Under the pieces are notes generated by a model. The model had not been told where the DNA came from and did not search any database. It saw only the letters and a list, made by a program, of their open reading frames with translations. Made by a program: the position numbers and the translations under genes. A stretch of DNA of 64,000 nt from Alisma plantago-aquatica (taxonomy: Eukaryota; Streptophyta; Magnoliopsida; Alismatales; Alismataceae), in assembly GCA_963693085.1 (NCBI GenBank), contig OY856409.1, forward strand, positions 501,240,303 to 501,304,302. Reading direction: 5' to 3'. How positions within the stretch are numbered: position 1 is the stretch's first letter; each line of letters starts with the position of its first letter. Shown here in pieces: positions 11,520 through 25,189 of the stretch.

Positions 11520-12178
11520 AACAGACGGTCCTCTCTTCCCACTCTCTCACCCTAGAGCCGCTAGGGTTTCTTCCTCCATAGGCGGCTGGCTGGGGGGAGG
11601 GGGTTTGGCCGCCGCAAAGCTGTGCCCCGCTCCCCCTCAGCCTCTTCTCGCCCGTCATCAGCAGGGTCTCTTCTTCGGGAGGTGTATGGGTGTGGTGTCT
11701 TTGGAGGTAGCGGTCTTCTTCCTCTCTATTATTGATCCCGACTGTGACGAGTTTCCTATCCCCTTTCTCTTTTACTGGCTTTCTGTTTAGATTGTTCTCT
11801 TGTTTTGTCTATCTCGCTGTTAATCAGCGTTGCTTTCTCTTCTCATGGTAGATTTTTCTTTCTGGGTCAATTTTATTGTGGAGTTTGTGTGGTAGCAAGT
11901 GCGGGGAAAATATCATTTTGGAACACCGATTTTGTGCAGGTACTCTACCACATATACATACTCAGGTTGAAGGTATTCCTCATAGAAAGCTACCTTAGCC
12001 AGCGAAGGAGAAGAGGGATCTATACATCATTGTCCTTATCCATTTCCGATATGAGTTTTTGTGGAGGTTTGTATCTGTTCTTGATCTTTGTGTGGTCTTT
12101 TAGTTTATTTTTCTCCTCATGTAGATGTCGTATGGCTCCTACATAATAAAATTTATCTGTTTAACTTCAAAAAAAAAC
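11520..12178 (+). mobile_element. Retroposed unit: GC-rich 5' segment and 3' poly(A)
   Basis: An abrupt GC-rich block (about 11520-11700, with AGGCGGCTGG and GCCGCCGCAAAG) sits inside very AT-rich DNA. The unit ends with a possible polyadenylation signal AATAAA (12145-12150) and an A-run at 12169-12177. This fits an integrated poly(A) RNA: an internally deleted LINE or a processed transcript. The 61- and 113-codon open frames have no recognised homology. No convincing target duplication was found, so the left boundary is uncertain. Confidence 0.45.
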
Positions 12179-14879
12179 AATGGGTGTGAAGGGTATATAT
12201 AAGAAAAAAGTCAGCAAATTGTATTCACTTATGCAAAAATGTCCAGGTTATTGAGAAATATTAGGAAACAAACATTATTTTAAATTCTTGGAAAAATGCA
12301 CATAATATATTTATATTCTCTAAATTCTATAAAGGTTTTAATCAAAATCCCATGCTAGTTTGTGTCAATATTTTGTAAATTCTAGAAAATTTTCAATTCA
12401 TCATCCAACTAGTTTTTTTTTGTGTAGCATGAGTTGGTGGTTGATTTACATAATAACTATAATATTATTTTTTCTCTGATTATAAAATCTTCTCCTATGG
12501 TTCAAATTTCCAAGAAATAAGTGTGCCTATTTCCCACTCACCATGAATAATTTTGGAGAGGAAATGCTTTTCCTCCTTATTCCTTCCATGGTCCCTTGCT
12601 TCCTTTTTGTACCTACCATCCCCTTCCATTTATCCTCCACATTAATGGAACGTGGAAAGGTAGGTGATTGAATATGAGAAAGTATAGGCAAAGAGATAAT
12701 TGAATAAAGAAAATGAGAGGTTTGGAATGTTATATCTCTCATTTGATGCACTTATAAGTTATGAAAATATAACTATATAGCTAGTCAAATGCATTAGGAG
12801 GATCATTGTGACAAATTCATGCATTATCCTAACTTTGTATACTACAACCAGCTTAAAATGTTTCTCATTTGTATATATGAATTCTATATAAGCTTTTATG
12901 CTAGGTAGTAAGCAATATTGTCTTGCAAAAAGAGTTTGGTAGTAGAAAATGACTCACAATGTGATTTGAATTACTACTGATCTATTACTACTCGTGACAT
13001 GTCTTCTTATAGTGAACATGTGTTCCCATTAGGAAACACAAGTATTGATCTATAGCACATGCCTGTATTAAACTTAATAATTTGTAAAGTGTGTTACACA
13101 TTTATTTGTAACACCTTCATGTCAGTAGCTATATCACCCCAGAACAACTCATTAAGTTAGATAAAATGATAAGTGTAAAATAAAATGTGTTTACTAATTA
13201 GTAAATTGTGAGAAAATTTGATACTAATGGTAGGCTCCATTGATCTTATAAATATTTTAAATGCTAAAATGTACTAACCTATCCTAACATATGTAACAAA
13301 GATTAAAAGGTGTATATACTAGAATTTTAATTTCATTGGTGTTGTCATATAGGGATAACTAACCTCAAATTGACACAAGAATTGGGTGTATTAGGTTGTA
13401 ACAAGTTCCTTTCATGATCATTACTATATTGTTTACACATATGATAATAAAACAATGTATTATGAGGTATCTAAGTTAAATGTAAGCTTTGTACACTACT
13501 AGTAAATTGATGTCCTAAGGATTCTAATTAATAATAGGAGACATATGAACGAGTCTAATGGAGTTCTCACCAATTTTGGAGTTGTTTTATAACAATTACT
13601 AAAAAAATATAAGTTTCTTGGTCAAATTTATTTGTTTGCAAGACCAGCATTATCAAAACTCACACTAATATTTTATTGTGATGTAGCAAAAATTAGGAAC
13701 AATGGTTAATTTTTGGTCATAATTGGACTTATTTTATTACTAAACAAAAAGTTGACAATAATGAAAAAAAGAATTTTTATATACGCTAAATCAAAATGGC
13801 ATGTATTGTTTTTTCAAGAAAAAGCTTGTATGTGCTAAATATGAGTTTGTGGACCAAAACTACAATTCACAAATTTTTATAGAGTTATATATATTTTTGG
13901 GTATGCCAAATCATTGTTGCATGATCATCTTCCTTCCAAACTCCTTATGTATGAGATAAAAAAAACTAGAAGATCAAGATTGTCCCTCAAGAACAACTTC
14001 CTCCCAATTTCACTTATTGAAAGTATAGCTTATTAGTAATTGATATTATGTGGAGATTAATCACTAGCTTGAATCATATGCTCTATCATAAGATAAAATC
14101 ACAAGTATTCCCACTCCTTCATTCTCTAATGAAAAAAAAATCTTTATGTTTTACCTTTACACTTCTTCAATCAAATTATGATACCACTCGATTCTTATTA
14201 TGTACAACCAGTGACTTCATGTTCTGATTGTTATTCATGGAAAAGACAAGTCAAATACCCTCAATGCCAACCTTACTTATCTCTCTCATATATTTCCAAT
14301 AATTTTCATATCTTTGTGTTCTATTACATACATCTCATCAACCTTATGTCACATAATCTTGAGTGGGATATGGTTCTAGACCTGTATTACACTTGTAAAA
14401 ACTGCGTAGATATACTTGTTTGATTTTGAGTGTCATCCAACCTATAAATTTGTATAACATAGGTAATTAACTGCATCCCACATCTGTCTTGTTTATTATT
14501 AAGGATGCTGACCTGTACTAAACTCTAATCATGTTTAATAATCATAATGTAATGATTTATTAAGTTTTATATCATTTTATTAAGTGAAATCTCTAATTTG
14601 ACTCAATGTGCACCTTGTTTGCCCTGATTTCATGTTTTCTTACAAGATGAGACTAAATTGCAAATTAAGCATAATAACAAGACCTGATTGCAATACCTAT
14701 TAAAATGTTCTAAGTACATGTTCTTCTTCATGTCCACTCTTTCATGATCTTTGGATACTTTTGGTCTCTCTCTATGAGACTTGATGGGTCAACACATGGA
14801 CCTCCATGGTTGTTTCCCTTCCTAGCATTGGTTTTGAACAATAACACTCTCTCTATACTTTCTATCATGATGGAGCCAT
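12179..14879. other. AT-rich stretch, nothing recognised
   Basis: No open frame over about 80 codons, no recognised element motif and no obvious tandem repeat. Confidence 0.5.
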
Positions 14880-15356
14880 AATAGGTCATGTAGAGGACCC
14901 TCTTTAGGGTGGTGGTTGAAGGTCTTGATTGGTGGGTGAAAGTGAACCTTGATAGGTTTGGGTTGTGAACTTCAATAGACTAAGACCATTGAGCCTAAAT
15001 GTCTTAGATTTGAAGGTGATTATGTCTATAGAATATATTATATTGACCCAATATGGGGTTATATGTGAGATATTCAATTGGTTTTTAGGTAGGGGTATCT
15101 CAATAGGTGACAATGAGGAACCTCAGTAGTACTTAGTGTTGAACCTCAATAGGTTTCCCTTGTAAAACATGAAATGTAGAGTCTTGGGCCTTTCTAGGAC
15201 TACAGAGGTTGACCCTTAATAGATCATATTTGATTGGTGGAACTTTGACGGGTCACCTCAACACCAAGTGATGCCAAGAGCCTCGACGACTCTACCTAGT
15301 TTGACCCTCGATATGCTTATTATATGGGGATGTTTTAGAATTTTCACTCTCTAGCC

Positions 15357-15364
15357 TATATATA
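15357..15364 (+). promoter_or_regulatory. TATA box of the LTR remnant
   Basis: TATATATA preceded by CC, placed between the U3-like motif array and a hairpin where the transcript start would be expected. Assignment is by context only. Confidence 0.45.
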
Positions 15365-15428
15365 CCTCGTACACATTGACCTCTTTCCTAATTTAGGAAA
15401 CTTGATACCTTCTATAATGTGTACGAGG
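15365..15428. repeat. Inverted repeat with 13-bp perfect arms and a nested palindrome
   Basis: CCTCGTACACATT (15365-15377) is the exact reverse complement of AATGTGTACGAGG (15416-15428). Inside it, 15384-15400 is another palindrome (TTTCCTAA, one base, TTAGGAAA). It begins directly after the TATA element, so a transcript from that promoter would carry a strong 5' hairpin. Confidence 0.85.
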
Positions 15429-15599
15429 ATCCTAAAACCTTGATAACCCCTTAGAGTTTGATAGCTTGAAGTTGAAGTTTGCTTTGTGCTTGAATCTTGA
15501 AGATCAAGGATCCTTTGTTAGAACTAGATATTTATAGCATGTCTTTGGGGTTCAACCAATTAATACATTTCTTACATTCTATATTTACTACTTATTACC

Positions 15600-16389
15600 C
15601 TCTCTTATTATTCATTTTTATAAGTTTCATAAAATTCCATAGTGTTAGATGCTTCATCTATCTATAGAGACCCCTGATCATTTTGTAAATCGTAATTTTC
15701 CATGAATCTTTTTTGGAGATGCTTCTTTGGAGAATTTTTTGGAAAGTCTGGGAAAAAATAAGAGGATATCGTGTGGATTTTTTTGTTTTTACACATTTTT
15801 CCCTTCATATAAAGTGGGTGGTATAATCTTTTCTTAGCTTCTTTTGCCAACATTGTTGTATGTGAAACCCTACTCTTGCCTAAATAATCCTTGGTATGCC
15901 TACAAAAGAATTTTTGTGGCCAATTTTATTTTAATGGTTTATGACCACGAATTTACAAGGCTTACAAACCCTTATAGTGATGAACCGTGAAGTAATTTCA
16001 ACCACGATTATACTAAAATAAGACAAAATCATTATCTTTTAATACTTAATCAAAGTGCACCTATAGAAATAACTTTGTTATCATGGAATGTACAATTCTA
16101 TCCAATCAACAGAACTAATTGACAATCATACATAAATATGAACAATTTTTGAATTCAAGACTAAAAAATTGTACATGGATATTAATAAATGTCTCAACCT
16201 CTTTGGTATTCAACCAGATCATTCTAAAATGACCCAAATAAAATATGATTGTTACACTCATAGTTAATGAAATAAAGAAATCAATATGAACCAAAGGGAA
16301 TGACTCATCTTCTAGAGTAATTAGGGGTAGGTAATTTGTTATAAACTGCTTTCCTATGGTGGATTAGACACCTATTTGAAGAACTGCAA
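15600..16389. other. AT-rich stretch, possible LINE-A 3' region
   Basis: T-rich runs near 15777-15810 could be the minus-strand poly(A) of the adjacent LINE. Otherwise nothing is recognised. Confidence 0.3.
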
Positions 16390-16559
16390 CTCTGGAAACA
16401 TTTTACTAAGGCATTTTTAGAACTTTTTTCACTACTTGAGTTCCAAACAAATTCAAATTCATATTTGTTTCCGCGTTGAAGCAAATCAAATATTCATTAC
16501 TTACAAAATAAGGAATTAGGATCAAAGATAAGAAACTAGAAAAAGTCTTTCTTCTCCTA

Positions 16560-19450
16560 TTACTTTTTATTTTCCATACCCTATCCATAGTAATGGAATC
16601 TGTAGATATATCAAAAGACCAGCCATATGTCAACATCATCTACTTACCAACTAGGTCAATAAGATTTTTTCCATGCACCAAGGATCAAGCCATAGATTAA
16701 TTTTCTCCCATTTTCCTATATGGAAATATGTATCAGCAAGAAGAGCTACGATGATTGTAATAATATTACTAAAAGTCCCATACATATTAGTAGATGCTTT
16801 AATGATCCATAGAGGTCATCTTCAAATATTTTCCATTAACCAACTTTATCCAAAGACGATCCTTCTTTCTAGCTATATCCCATGAATTTAATATAAGATG
16901 ATATTTAAAGGCATTTTTCTTTTCCTTAGACCAATTCCTCTTTTTTTGGTAAAGTGACTTGTCCCACGTAGTACGATGAAGATTACTTTTTTCTTCTAAA
17001 TTCCTCCACATTAAAATACCGACTATTAATAAATTGTTTCAAGAATAGAGCTAGGAAGAGAAAAGAAAAACAAAATATAAATTCTTTGCAAACAAAGGGG
17101 AAGTGATAAATTCTAATCTAGTTTCCATAAAAATCAATTTTGACTTCCTTCCTCCCAATCTAGCTTTGAACTTATCAAGAATTCCATAGCAATAAATTTT
17201 GGAATATATCCTGTAAATTGAGAAATTCCAACATATTTGGAGGGACAAGTGATTTCATTAACATGCACGATATTAAAAAATGAGTTTTTATCAACTTATT
17301 TATTTAAGAGATATAGATATTTTTTGTTGGTTGTCGAGTAAACTTGACTCTTTTCCAAATTTCTCAAGAATCATAAGAAGGTAAGAAGCACAATGAGAAT
17401 TAGCATTTTAGAAAACCATGACATCATCACGAGGATGAGATAAGAAACACATAACTCTTTTGAAGTGTTAACATGATTATAGATCTTTCCCCTATTGTAG
17501 TCTTTAATAGTTGTATGAATCCCTGTATGAAATTGAAAAATACATAAAGGGAAATAATATCCCTTACCTATTGTCATTCAAAGGTCTATAGATGGTTAAG
17601 GTCTCTCCACTAAACAAGGCTTGATAAAAAATTGAATTATAATGCTCATCAATCCATTTTATCCAAGTAGGAGTGAAATCCACCTTGTGTATAATAGAAT
17701 AAAATTACCTGCATTTCACATAATCATAGGCCTTAGAGATTTCTACCTCAAGGTAGATCTTATACTAGAGTTTCTTTGTTAAAATAATGAAGAGTCTCAT
17801 TTGTGAGGGGAATGACATCCTTGTTGCTTCTGTCCTTATAAAAGGACATTGACTTAAATTAATGATATCAGGTAGAATGACATGTAATATGTTAGCCATA
17901 ATCTTTGATATAATCTTATGAAATACATCAGTAATAAATATTTGCCCCAAAATTTAAATATTCAAAGTATTTAAACCATTGAAAATTAAGGATATTAAAG
18001 TTTACTTAGCTTCCTTAAGCATCCTACCTTTTAAAAAAAATTCACACTCTGACGCTCATCTTTTCCAATGATAGACCGGGATTTCTTGAAACACGTTTCG
18101 GTGAACCCATAGTGCCCACGATCCTTTTCCACATTATGTTCTTTAATTACATCATCAATATTTTCCTGTCTATCATAAGAAATTATACTTCTTTTAATAT
18201 CTAGACTTAGTAGGGTCTAACCAATCGTGATCACAAAATTTCCTTAGTTAAGTTTTTATATTGAATACATTTGAATGAAAAGTAGAAATACACCACTTGA
18301 TATTGTTGAGGCCATGACTAAGATCACCATTAATCAAAAGGATTTAGAAATGATATGTCTTCCATTTATTATTAAGGTTGAATAAAAATTGTCAAGTTAG
18401 AATCACCCTCCTTCATCCACTAGATTCCTTATTTTCCCCTAAAAAAGAATACCTCAAAACTAGGGATTTCAATAGGTTCATTTAGCAATCCATAACATGT
18501 AGTTTTCAAATCAGCATCTGAAGGATTGAGATTTGATTCCTTTTGAGCTAAAAGAGCATTAAAATTAGAAATGTTAGCTTTATCAAACAAATTTCCATCA
18601 AAATTTGGATTCCAACTCTTGATATTGAACTAGAGATTCTTGATTTTTTTATTAACCCTCTACATGGTGTAACCTTCAACATTAATACCCCATGCATCTT
18701 TAATAGTATATAATTAAAAATATTCTAAGCTACACTGACATTAATAAATCTAAAGTAGATTTCATAATTGTGAGATTACTAATTTTCATGAAGATAACTC
18801 TATGGCCACTGATGATATTAGAAAGATTTCACCATAAAATCCATTATTAATAGATAGAAGATAAAAAAGAAAAATATTGTGAATTTTGGAAGTGATCAAT
18901 TCCAAACAATTTTGATAAATGTCCCAAGTAGAAAATGACCCTTTCAAATCTAGCTAAAAAAAACACAATAAAGGACACAACTATTGAAATCATTTATTGA
19001 CTATTTTGTGGGGGAGTTGCAACTTCTACAAACTATTCCTTATTGCATTAAATATCCCATAATGAGATGAATATCAAAGATAGAATCAATAGTACTTTCA
19101 ATAGAATTCCAAAAAAAGCATCTATTAGAATTGTCATCATGAACATAAAACATTGTAATTAAGAAATAGGAGGCTTCCAAATTGATTCTAGCATGAAAAA
19201 TTGATGTGATTCAAATTATTTTTCTAAAATTACATACATTATTGTCCGTAGGACAAAACCCTACCTAAAAATGAGATTCATGATTTGATAACCATTTATA
19301 TCAAGGAAGTACCTATGAATGAATCGAATAGCTTCCTTCTCTCTAATCTTTGTTCCATTCAAAAATAAGGATTTGGTAGTGTAATCTTGAACCTCTTCTT
19401 ATATGCCTATGATTGAATTTCTAATACCTCTGACATTCTTGGAAGATATA
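16560..19450 (-). pseudogene. LINE-A ORF2 remnant (endonuclease and reverse transcriptase)
   Basis: The endonuclease start is visible as SSKNVRGIR (about 19402-19450), matching the usual SWNVRG motif. RT signatures follow. FHKIISKIMANIL and LPDIINLSQCPFI (17765-17950) correspond to the K.I.K.LANRL...I...Q.AF. region. CKEL..SYLI and an eroded F-A-D-D stretch lie near 17400-17450. KFKARLGGRKSKL (17051-17248) and WDIARKKDRLWIKLVNGKYLK (16799-17011) mark the RT thumb and downstream region. FHIG...INLWLDPWC lies near 16640-16720. The catalytic FADD cannot be read in frame, so it is inactive. Confidence 0.78.
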
Positions 19451-19509
19451 TGGATAGGTGTATTACTCTCTTTACCTTGGGATGGAGAGCTTCCAGTCTC
19501 ATAATATAA

Positions 19510-20600
19510 TCTTCTTTGACAACTTCTAGTCAAATGAACATGTTGTTCGTAGGAGAAATAATGGAGTTTTGAAATCAAATTGAAAATCTCCAGGTTAGGT
19601 TTAGAAATGCATTTCAGAGGGATGTTATCCCTCACCTAAAATTCCTAGTTTAATACTTGATAACAAGAGAGATAATACTTTGAAAATAATGGAACTTGGT
19701 TACAAGGGATTGATATATTCCATGTTCCAATAAAGTTCCTCACAAATAAGTCTCTCAAAAAATTCAATAAAGAGTTATCTTCTCATACTTCAGTTGAGTT
19801 CACATTTATAGTAGAAAATCAGGATTAAGGAATCAACTGATGAATTTCTTTTGAACAACATTTGGAATAGGGAATAGATGGAAATATATCTTATACTTCA
19901 CTTGATTTTCTTTCCATATTTTATTTTGAATATGTTGATGAAATAAGCAACAAGAATCCCCCTAGTGGACAAAAAACACATAATCAAAATGTATATGATT
20001 TCATTAATAATTAAGTTGATTGTGTTGAGAATTACCATTGTAACTTTCCAAAGTCAAAACAATGATAAAATCCCATGATGTAGGCAGAGTCAAAAAATTC
20101 ATAAAATGCTAGAATGCAAGCAATAAGAAATTGAATACTAGTAAACACCACCCTAGTACACATTCTTGTAGGATCATTAACACATACAAGAGTTCCTAGA
20201 TAAGTATCATCCTTTTGAACAATTTATTACCCTAGTGTTCTAAAGGAAGTGGATATATTCTGACCCAAATAAGAATTTATTTCAAGAAATGTGTAATTAA
20301 TTTTTCACATTGTCATCATTTAGAAATAAGTAATGGATTGGTATCCATGAGCCAAGGACCATATTCATGAGCATACTTCATATCAAAATATTCAAAAAAT
20401 CTTATAAGAAATAGGTTTTCACTACAATTAATTATTTCATTATATCCTCCGGGAATCCATAACAAGAAAAGGTATCATTATAGAGTAGTATGGTGAGGTT
20501 TAAATCCTGGAACACAAAGACACTTACACCATCTGTTGGAACCTCCCCTTCATATTTAGGGTATATGCATTTTCCACTTCAACTAGGATTTTGTCTACTA
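19510..20600 (-). pseudogene. LINE-A ORF1 remnant (DUF4283-like RNA-binding protein with zinc knuckle)
   Basis: At 19519-19560 the minus strand gives HYFSYEQHVHLTRSC, which matches the CCHC zinc-knuckle pattern of LINE ORF1 with both leading cysteines changed to tyrosine. Upstream, near 20330-20410, a segment with EYGPWLMD resembles the GPW(F/L)... part of DUF4283 domains. Frameshifts and stops are frequent. The N-terminus is not defined. Confidence 0.5.
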
Positions 20601-23600
20601 CAGACACAATAGATCATCAAGATTCTTTGCCTTGAAAACACCATCCAATTATTTAGAGCTAGAGAGAAGGATAGATAAATATACCTATGAAACAATGGAA
20701 TAGGAACCTCCCCTCACTTTGTCTAGATCTAACATGATCCTTGATATGGGAGCTAGTGGTACTTAGTCACCATACCACTCTCAAAATCCATATCCATGAA
20801 CGTTGTTTCATCATTTATTTGTTACATTATGTCATGTTTTATGTGTAATTACATTTACTCCCATTCTCACTAATACTTCCATTATATTTTTCATGTTCTA
20901 TTTTTTAGTAAAGATTATCATTATTTCATATTGTGTTATCTCATGCCGTGTCTTCTTTTTATATATCTCTCCATTACTTCCTTGCTTCATCTCCATTATT
21001 TCCCTCCTAACTCTCTGCACTCTTATTTTGTATCTTTCAAAAGATTAAGACCTCATGATCATCGCTCACTTCTATTCTCTCTCTATATGTTCATCTTACA
21101 CCTCCCACTCTCCCTTTTTTACCTTTCCCCATTGACTTCTTGCACATCCTCCCTTCATGGGTGTCCCATACTCCTGACTACAACCTATTTTACTAAGATG
21201 GGTCTATAAATAATTGAGTTTACTATGGAATTCCCCCTCACTTATCTAAACTTTCTAGAAACCCCCCTCCTATTACAAATTCCAGTAACCCCCCCCCCAA
21301 TAACTTCTCAGTCTCTTTCGTGGTAGAAACTTGAGGTGTTGTTTGTGTTACCCTTTTGTGTATTATCTTATATTCTATATCTACAACATTGTTGATATTA
21401 GTAAATGTGATATTTCATAACTTTTATTGAAAATGATGAAAAATAATGATGAATCTATATCAATTAGGTCAACACTATAGGGTAGATTTTCTCATAGACC
21501 AACCCAATAAGATAAACTTCAAGTCGTGGGAATCTAATAATTGCATATTCATCCAAGTTTTAGTTGCACTTTTAGCTTAGCCTTGTATTTATATTCCTCA
21601 TTTAACTTTAAGTTAGATTGTATTTAGTTATCCTTAGTTCTGTGTTAATCTTTTATATTTTGACATAATCCATTAATATGCATAGCACTTGTGAGCTTCA
21701 TTGCCTATGCACCATCATATGAGTGGTAGTTCTGAGGGTGGGTTTGTGTATTTATAGATCCTCATCGGTTCACATAATTTCATCTTTTCATTAGCTATTG
21801 ACTAACAGAAAATAATGTTTGTTAACCGTAGGCCACTAACCAATGAAAACTCAGTGGTCATATACTAAAGAAGACTGTACACTCATCAACCATGAGAAGT
21901 TTGTAGGTTTCCAGCTAAAGAAATTTCTACACTTCCTCTAGTGATAAAAATTGTGTAAAATTGACAACTTTTATAATAACATCTTGCATCTATTGATGAA
22001 AACTTTGACATTGCCAATCTATGATAGTTATCCGCTCATATATAGATGAAAGTCATGCACATTAATAAACTAGTTAAATTCAAACATATTCATCAATTGA
22101 AGATAATCTAGAAGTCACACGAGACCCCCACCTTCCTCATGCATCCATCCCTTCACATTAATTCATGGAAGTTGATAACTAAACTATAGAGAGATGGGAG
22201 AGTTACGAACCCTAGAATAAATCTATAAATGCAAGACATGCCCCCCAATGAAGGTAAATATAACATGATGATACTAGGATTCTAGTTTCCATTTTGAGAA
22301 TCCATCTCCAACTTCCATAGGTGGTTTCATTGGTTAATCACCCACTTCAACTATGATGTCTCCATCTCCATCAAGAATCCAATGGCCTAACCTCAATAGA
22401 GGCACAACCAGTTATGCCCCTGCTTCCATCAGTTGAAGACTTCTATCCACCATCATTGATCCTACTATGACATCACTATGACAAGTCCAAGACACTAAGA
22501 AGGAAATTGAAGACTTTTATTTCACCTCTAAAGAAAGTCAAATATTGGTCTTTCTTCTTATTAAATTCCCTTGTATCCATGTTTGAAGGAACACTTTTAC
22601 ACACCATGGCTACAACTTCATCTTCTACAGTGACGATAGCTAACTCCCTTAAAGGACTTGAAATTTCATCAATTTTATGTAGAAGTTGTAATTGAAAAGG
22701 TTACTTATACATAATGTGGGCTTTTGTAATTTCTCTTGAGTCTTGTGAAACACAAATTCAATAATTGGTGATTCAATTGTTTGAATGTCAAAAATTGAGG
22801 TCCATTTTGGATATAATATTGTGATAAAAAGGTATATCTCAATTGAGTCAGTTTATGATATTATATTTGATTTTGAGAATATTAGTTGATTTCAATATAA
22901 GGGTAACTTGAAGTCCAAGAAATGGATATTAAACTCACAATTTTTGTTTTGATACTTTTATGGTTGCAAGAAAGAATAAATAAAACCACAAGATTTCAAT
23001 TCAATGGGATATTTCTAGAGTTACAAGGAATTTTAAAAAGATTTCAAGATTGTATTCAAACAAAGGACCCAAAGTTGGTAAGTTGTAAATACAATCATCA
23101 CATTTCATGTGACAAACTTAGTACATGGTCCCTCACTCTACCAAACATCCCAGAGTCATCGGATAATGGATCAACAATCCATAGGTCATCTTCCATCTTT
23201 TTACCAGAAGGAGAAAGAACCCTAAAATGATATCTATCTCCCCGAACATATCTCTTTCGCATCACTCTCTCACCATGAAATTATGGTCATCTTATCCTCT
23301 TTCCAATCCTAACCAATCATTGGAAGATTGAGGAAATGAATGTGTTAGAGGACAAGAACAAAACCATCACTCCCTCTCCCTATCACTCAAACCGCCATGA
23401 GTTTTTCTAACCCTAAACAAAGATTGTTCCCACATTTATATAGTACTCTCAACCTTGTTATATACACCGATGGGATTTCTAACACCTAATTTTTTCTAAA
23501 GCCAATAGTTTCCAACTTTGCTTGTAGCCTTTTGTTATTTCTCAGTGACATGGTTGCAAACTCGGTTTGGTCATCTATTCCATGTGCCACTTCTACTCTT

Positions 23601-25189
23601 TCCAAGGCCACCACCATCCTCACACTACCAAGATGGGGTTGATCGGCCTCTTCATGATCCCACCATTTTCTTTTACCCCTCCTTTTCTTCTTTTCTTCTT
23701 GTCTAGTGCGACCACAACATCTACCTAAATATATGGGCTAAATGTGTGTGAGGGATACATGTGTGTTGGATTATGGGCAACTCATTAGGGATCACTAATG
23801 TAATGGACAAAGTCACCTCTTTATCTTTCCCATAATGAGTGGGTTGTATCAACCTCACCCATTGATCACTGAGTTGATAAAATTTTGACTAAGATATAAC
23901 AACCCATGGTCAATCATAATTAAGAGTAGTCCTCTCACTTACTAATAGTTTCATGAAAATACCTTGATTTTGACTAATTTTTAGATATTCACTGTGATTC
24001 CCAAAACAATATGATTAGATACCAAATTGATCAGTAGAACATAGTCACTCCAATCGACATATCTTAAGAGACCGATTCTAATCCTAGTAAATGGTCTTGC
24101 TCAAATATCATCTTCTCCAATGTTCAAAATTTGATTAATAATCTAATCATGAAGATTTTTGTTCTTTGACCTGAATCCAATAATATCATCAAATATAATG
24201 TCTCATCTATTGAATATCTACCCACACTTTCTTCTAAAAACACCAAGGATACTTTGAAGTATGACGAAACATGGTTTGGTTACTAATGTAGATTATTATG
24301 TGTTAAAACCTAGTTGTGAAAAAAATATTTAACTAAGCTTTTCTGGCTCTTTTCTAAAGAAGAAATTGAATATAAGTCCAATTAGGACTAACCATGTGGA
24401 CAAATGATGATAAACTTAATGAATATGAATTTTCTCTTAATGTATAATGAATACTAGTATTATAAGGTGACTGAATATATTATGTTTCTATGTGATGTTT
24501 ATGGTTTCATGAAGGCAAATCTTGATTGTCAATCCTAACTGTAAATCAAACCAACCCTAATATATAAGATCCTTTATTAAACAATAAACCCTAGACAGTG
24601 ACATGTAAGAAGTTATTTAAGACCTTCATGTGTATATTGATTTTCAAATTGAATTTTCAATGAACAAGAGACTTGAGTTGAATAGACATTGTCTTTCTTC
24701 GGTATAAGGTATGCAGGTTAATTACAAGTAATGAATCTGAACTATCTTTTGTGTTTGAATATTCTGGAGTTTACTTAACTTTTTTCTTTATGAAAATTGT
24801 CTTAGTTGATTTAATACTTGTAATTCATAAAGATATACATGCATTACTTATATTTTCAAGATGATATTTGAACCCAATAATAAATATCATAAGGGTTATC
24901 TAGGGATATAATCACTCACATATTATATGAGATGATCACTAATAGGGTGAGCAAAAAAACCTGAAGAGGTGAAGAAATCCCATTACTAGAACAATCACAT
25001 CGAACATATTGTTGGGGAAAGCTCGATAGAGTTTGTTGTTGGATTAAGGAATGGAACACCATATAATATCAAATAATCATAGATAGGAAATGTAAGTTGG
25101 AATTGAGCATTTAATTACTTGAAATTTTTATCTCACATGGCTACATTTGGCTTTAATATTACATGTATGATGTGGGTTTTTACTACACT
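20601..25189. other. AT-rich stretch, nothing recognised
   Basis: Contains C-homopolymers near 21260-21295, pyrimidine-rich stretches at 20930-21150, and short open frames up to 102 codons without recognisable motifs. Part of it may be the 3' LTR of Athila-1, but I could not define LTR ends. Confidence 0.4.

Larger units (their letters stand above)
14880..15580 (+). repeat. Probable LTR remnant (U3 motif array, TATA box, hairpin)
   Basis: Between 14940 and 15320 a degenerate motif close to GAACCTCAATAGGT recurs about eight times (for example 14944-14957, 15141-15154, near 15208, 15240 and 15302). A TATA element follows at 15357-15364, then a hairpin. An array of short U3 motifs ahead of a TATA box is LTR-like. 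I could not fix TG/CA ends, a target duplication or a second copy, so it may be a solo or truncated LTR. Confidence 0.45.
16390..20600 (-). mobile_element. LINE-A: decayed non-LTR retrotransposon
   Basis: Read on the minus strand, conserved plant L1-type LINE features appear in the correct order: ORF1 with a zinc-knuckle-like end, endonuclease start, reverse transcriptase, and the C-terminal region. The coding frame is broken many times. Ends are approximate and no target duplication was identified. Base composition matches the AT-rich surroundings, in contrast to the GC-richer LINE-B, which suggests long decay. Confidence 0.75.
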
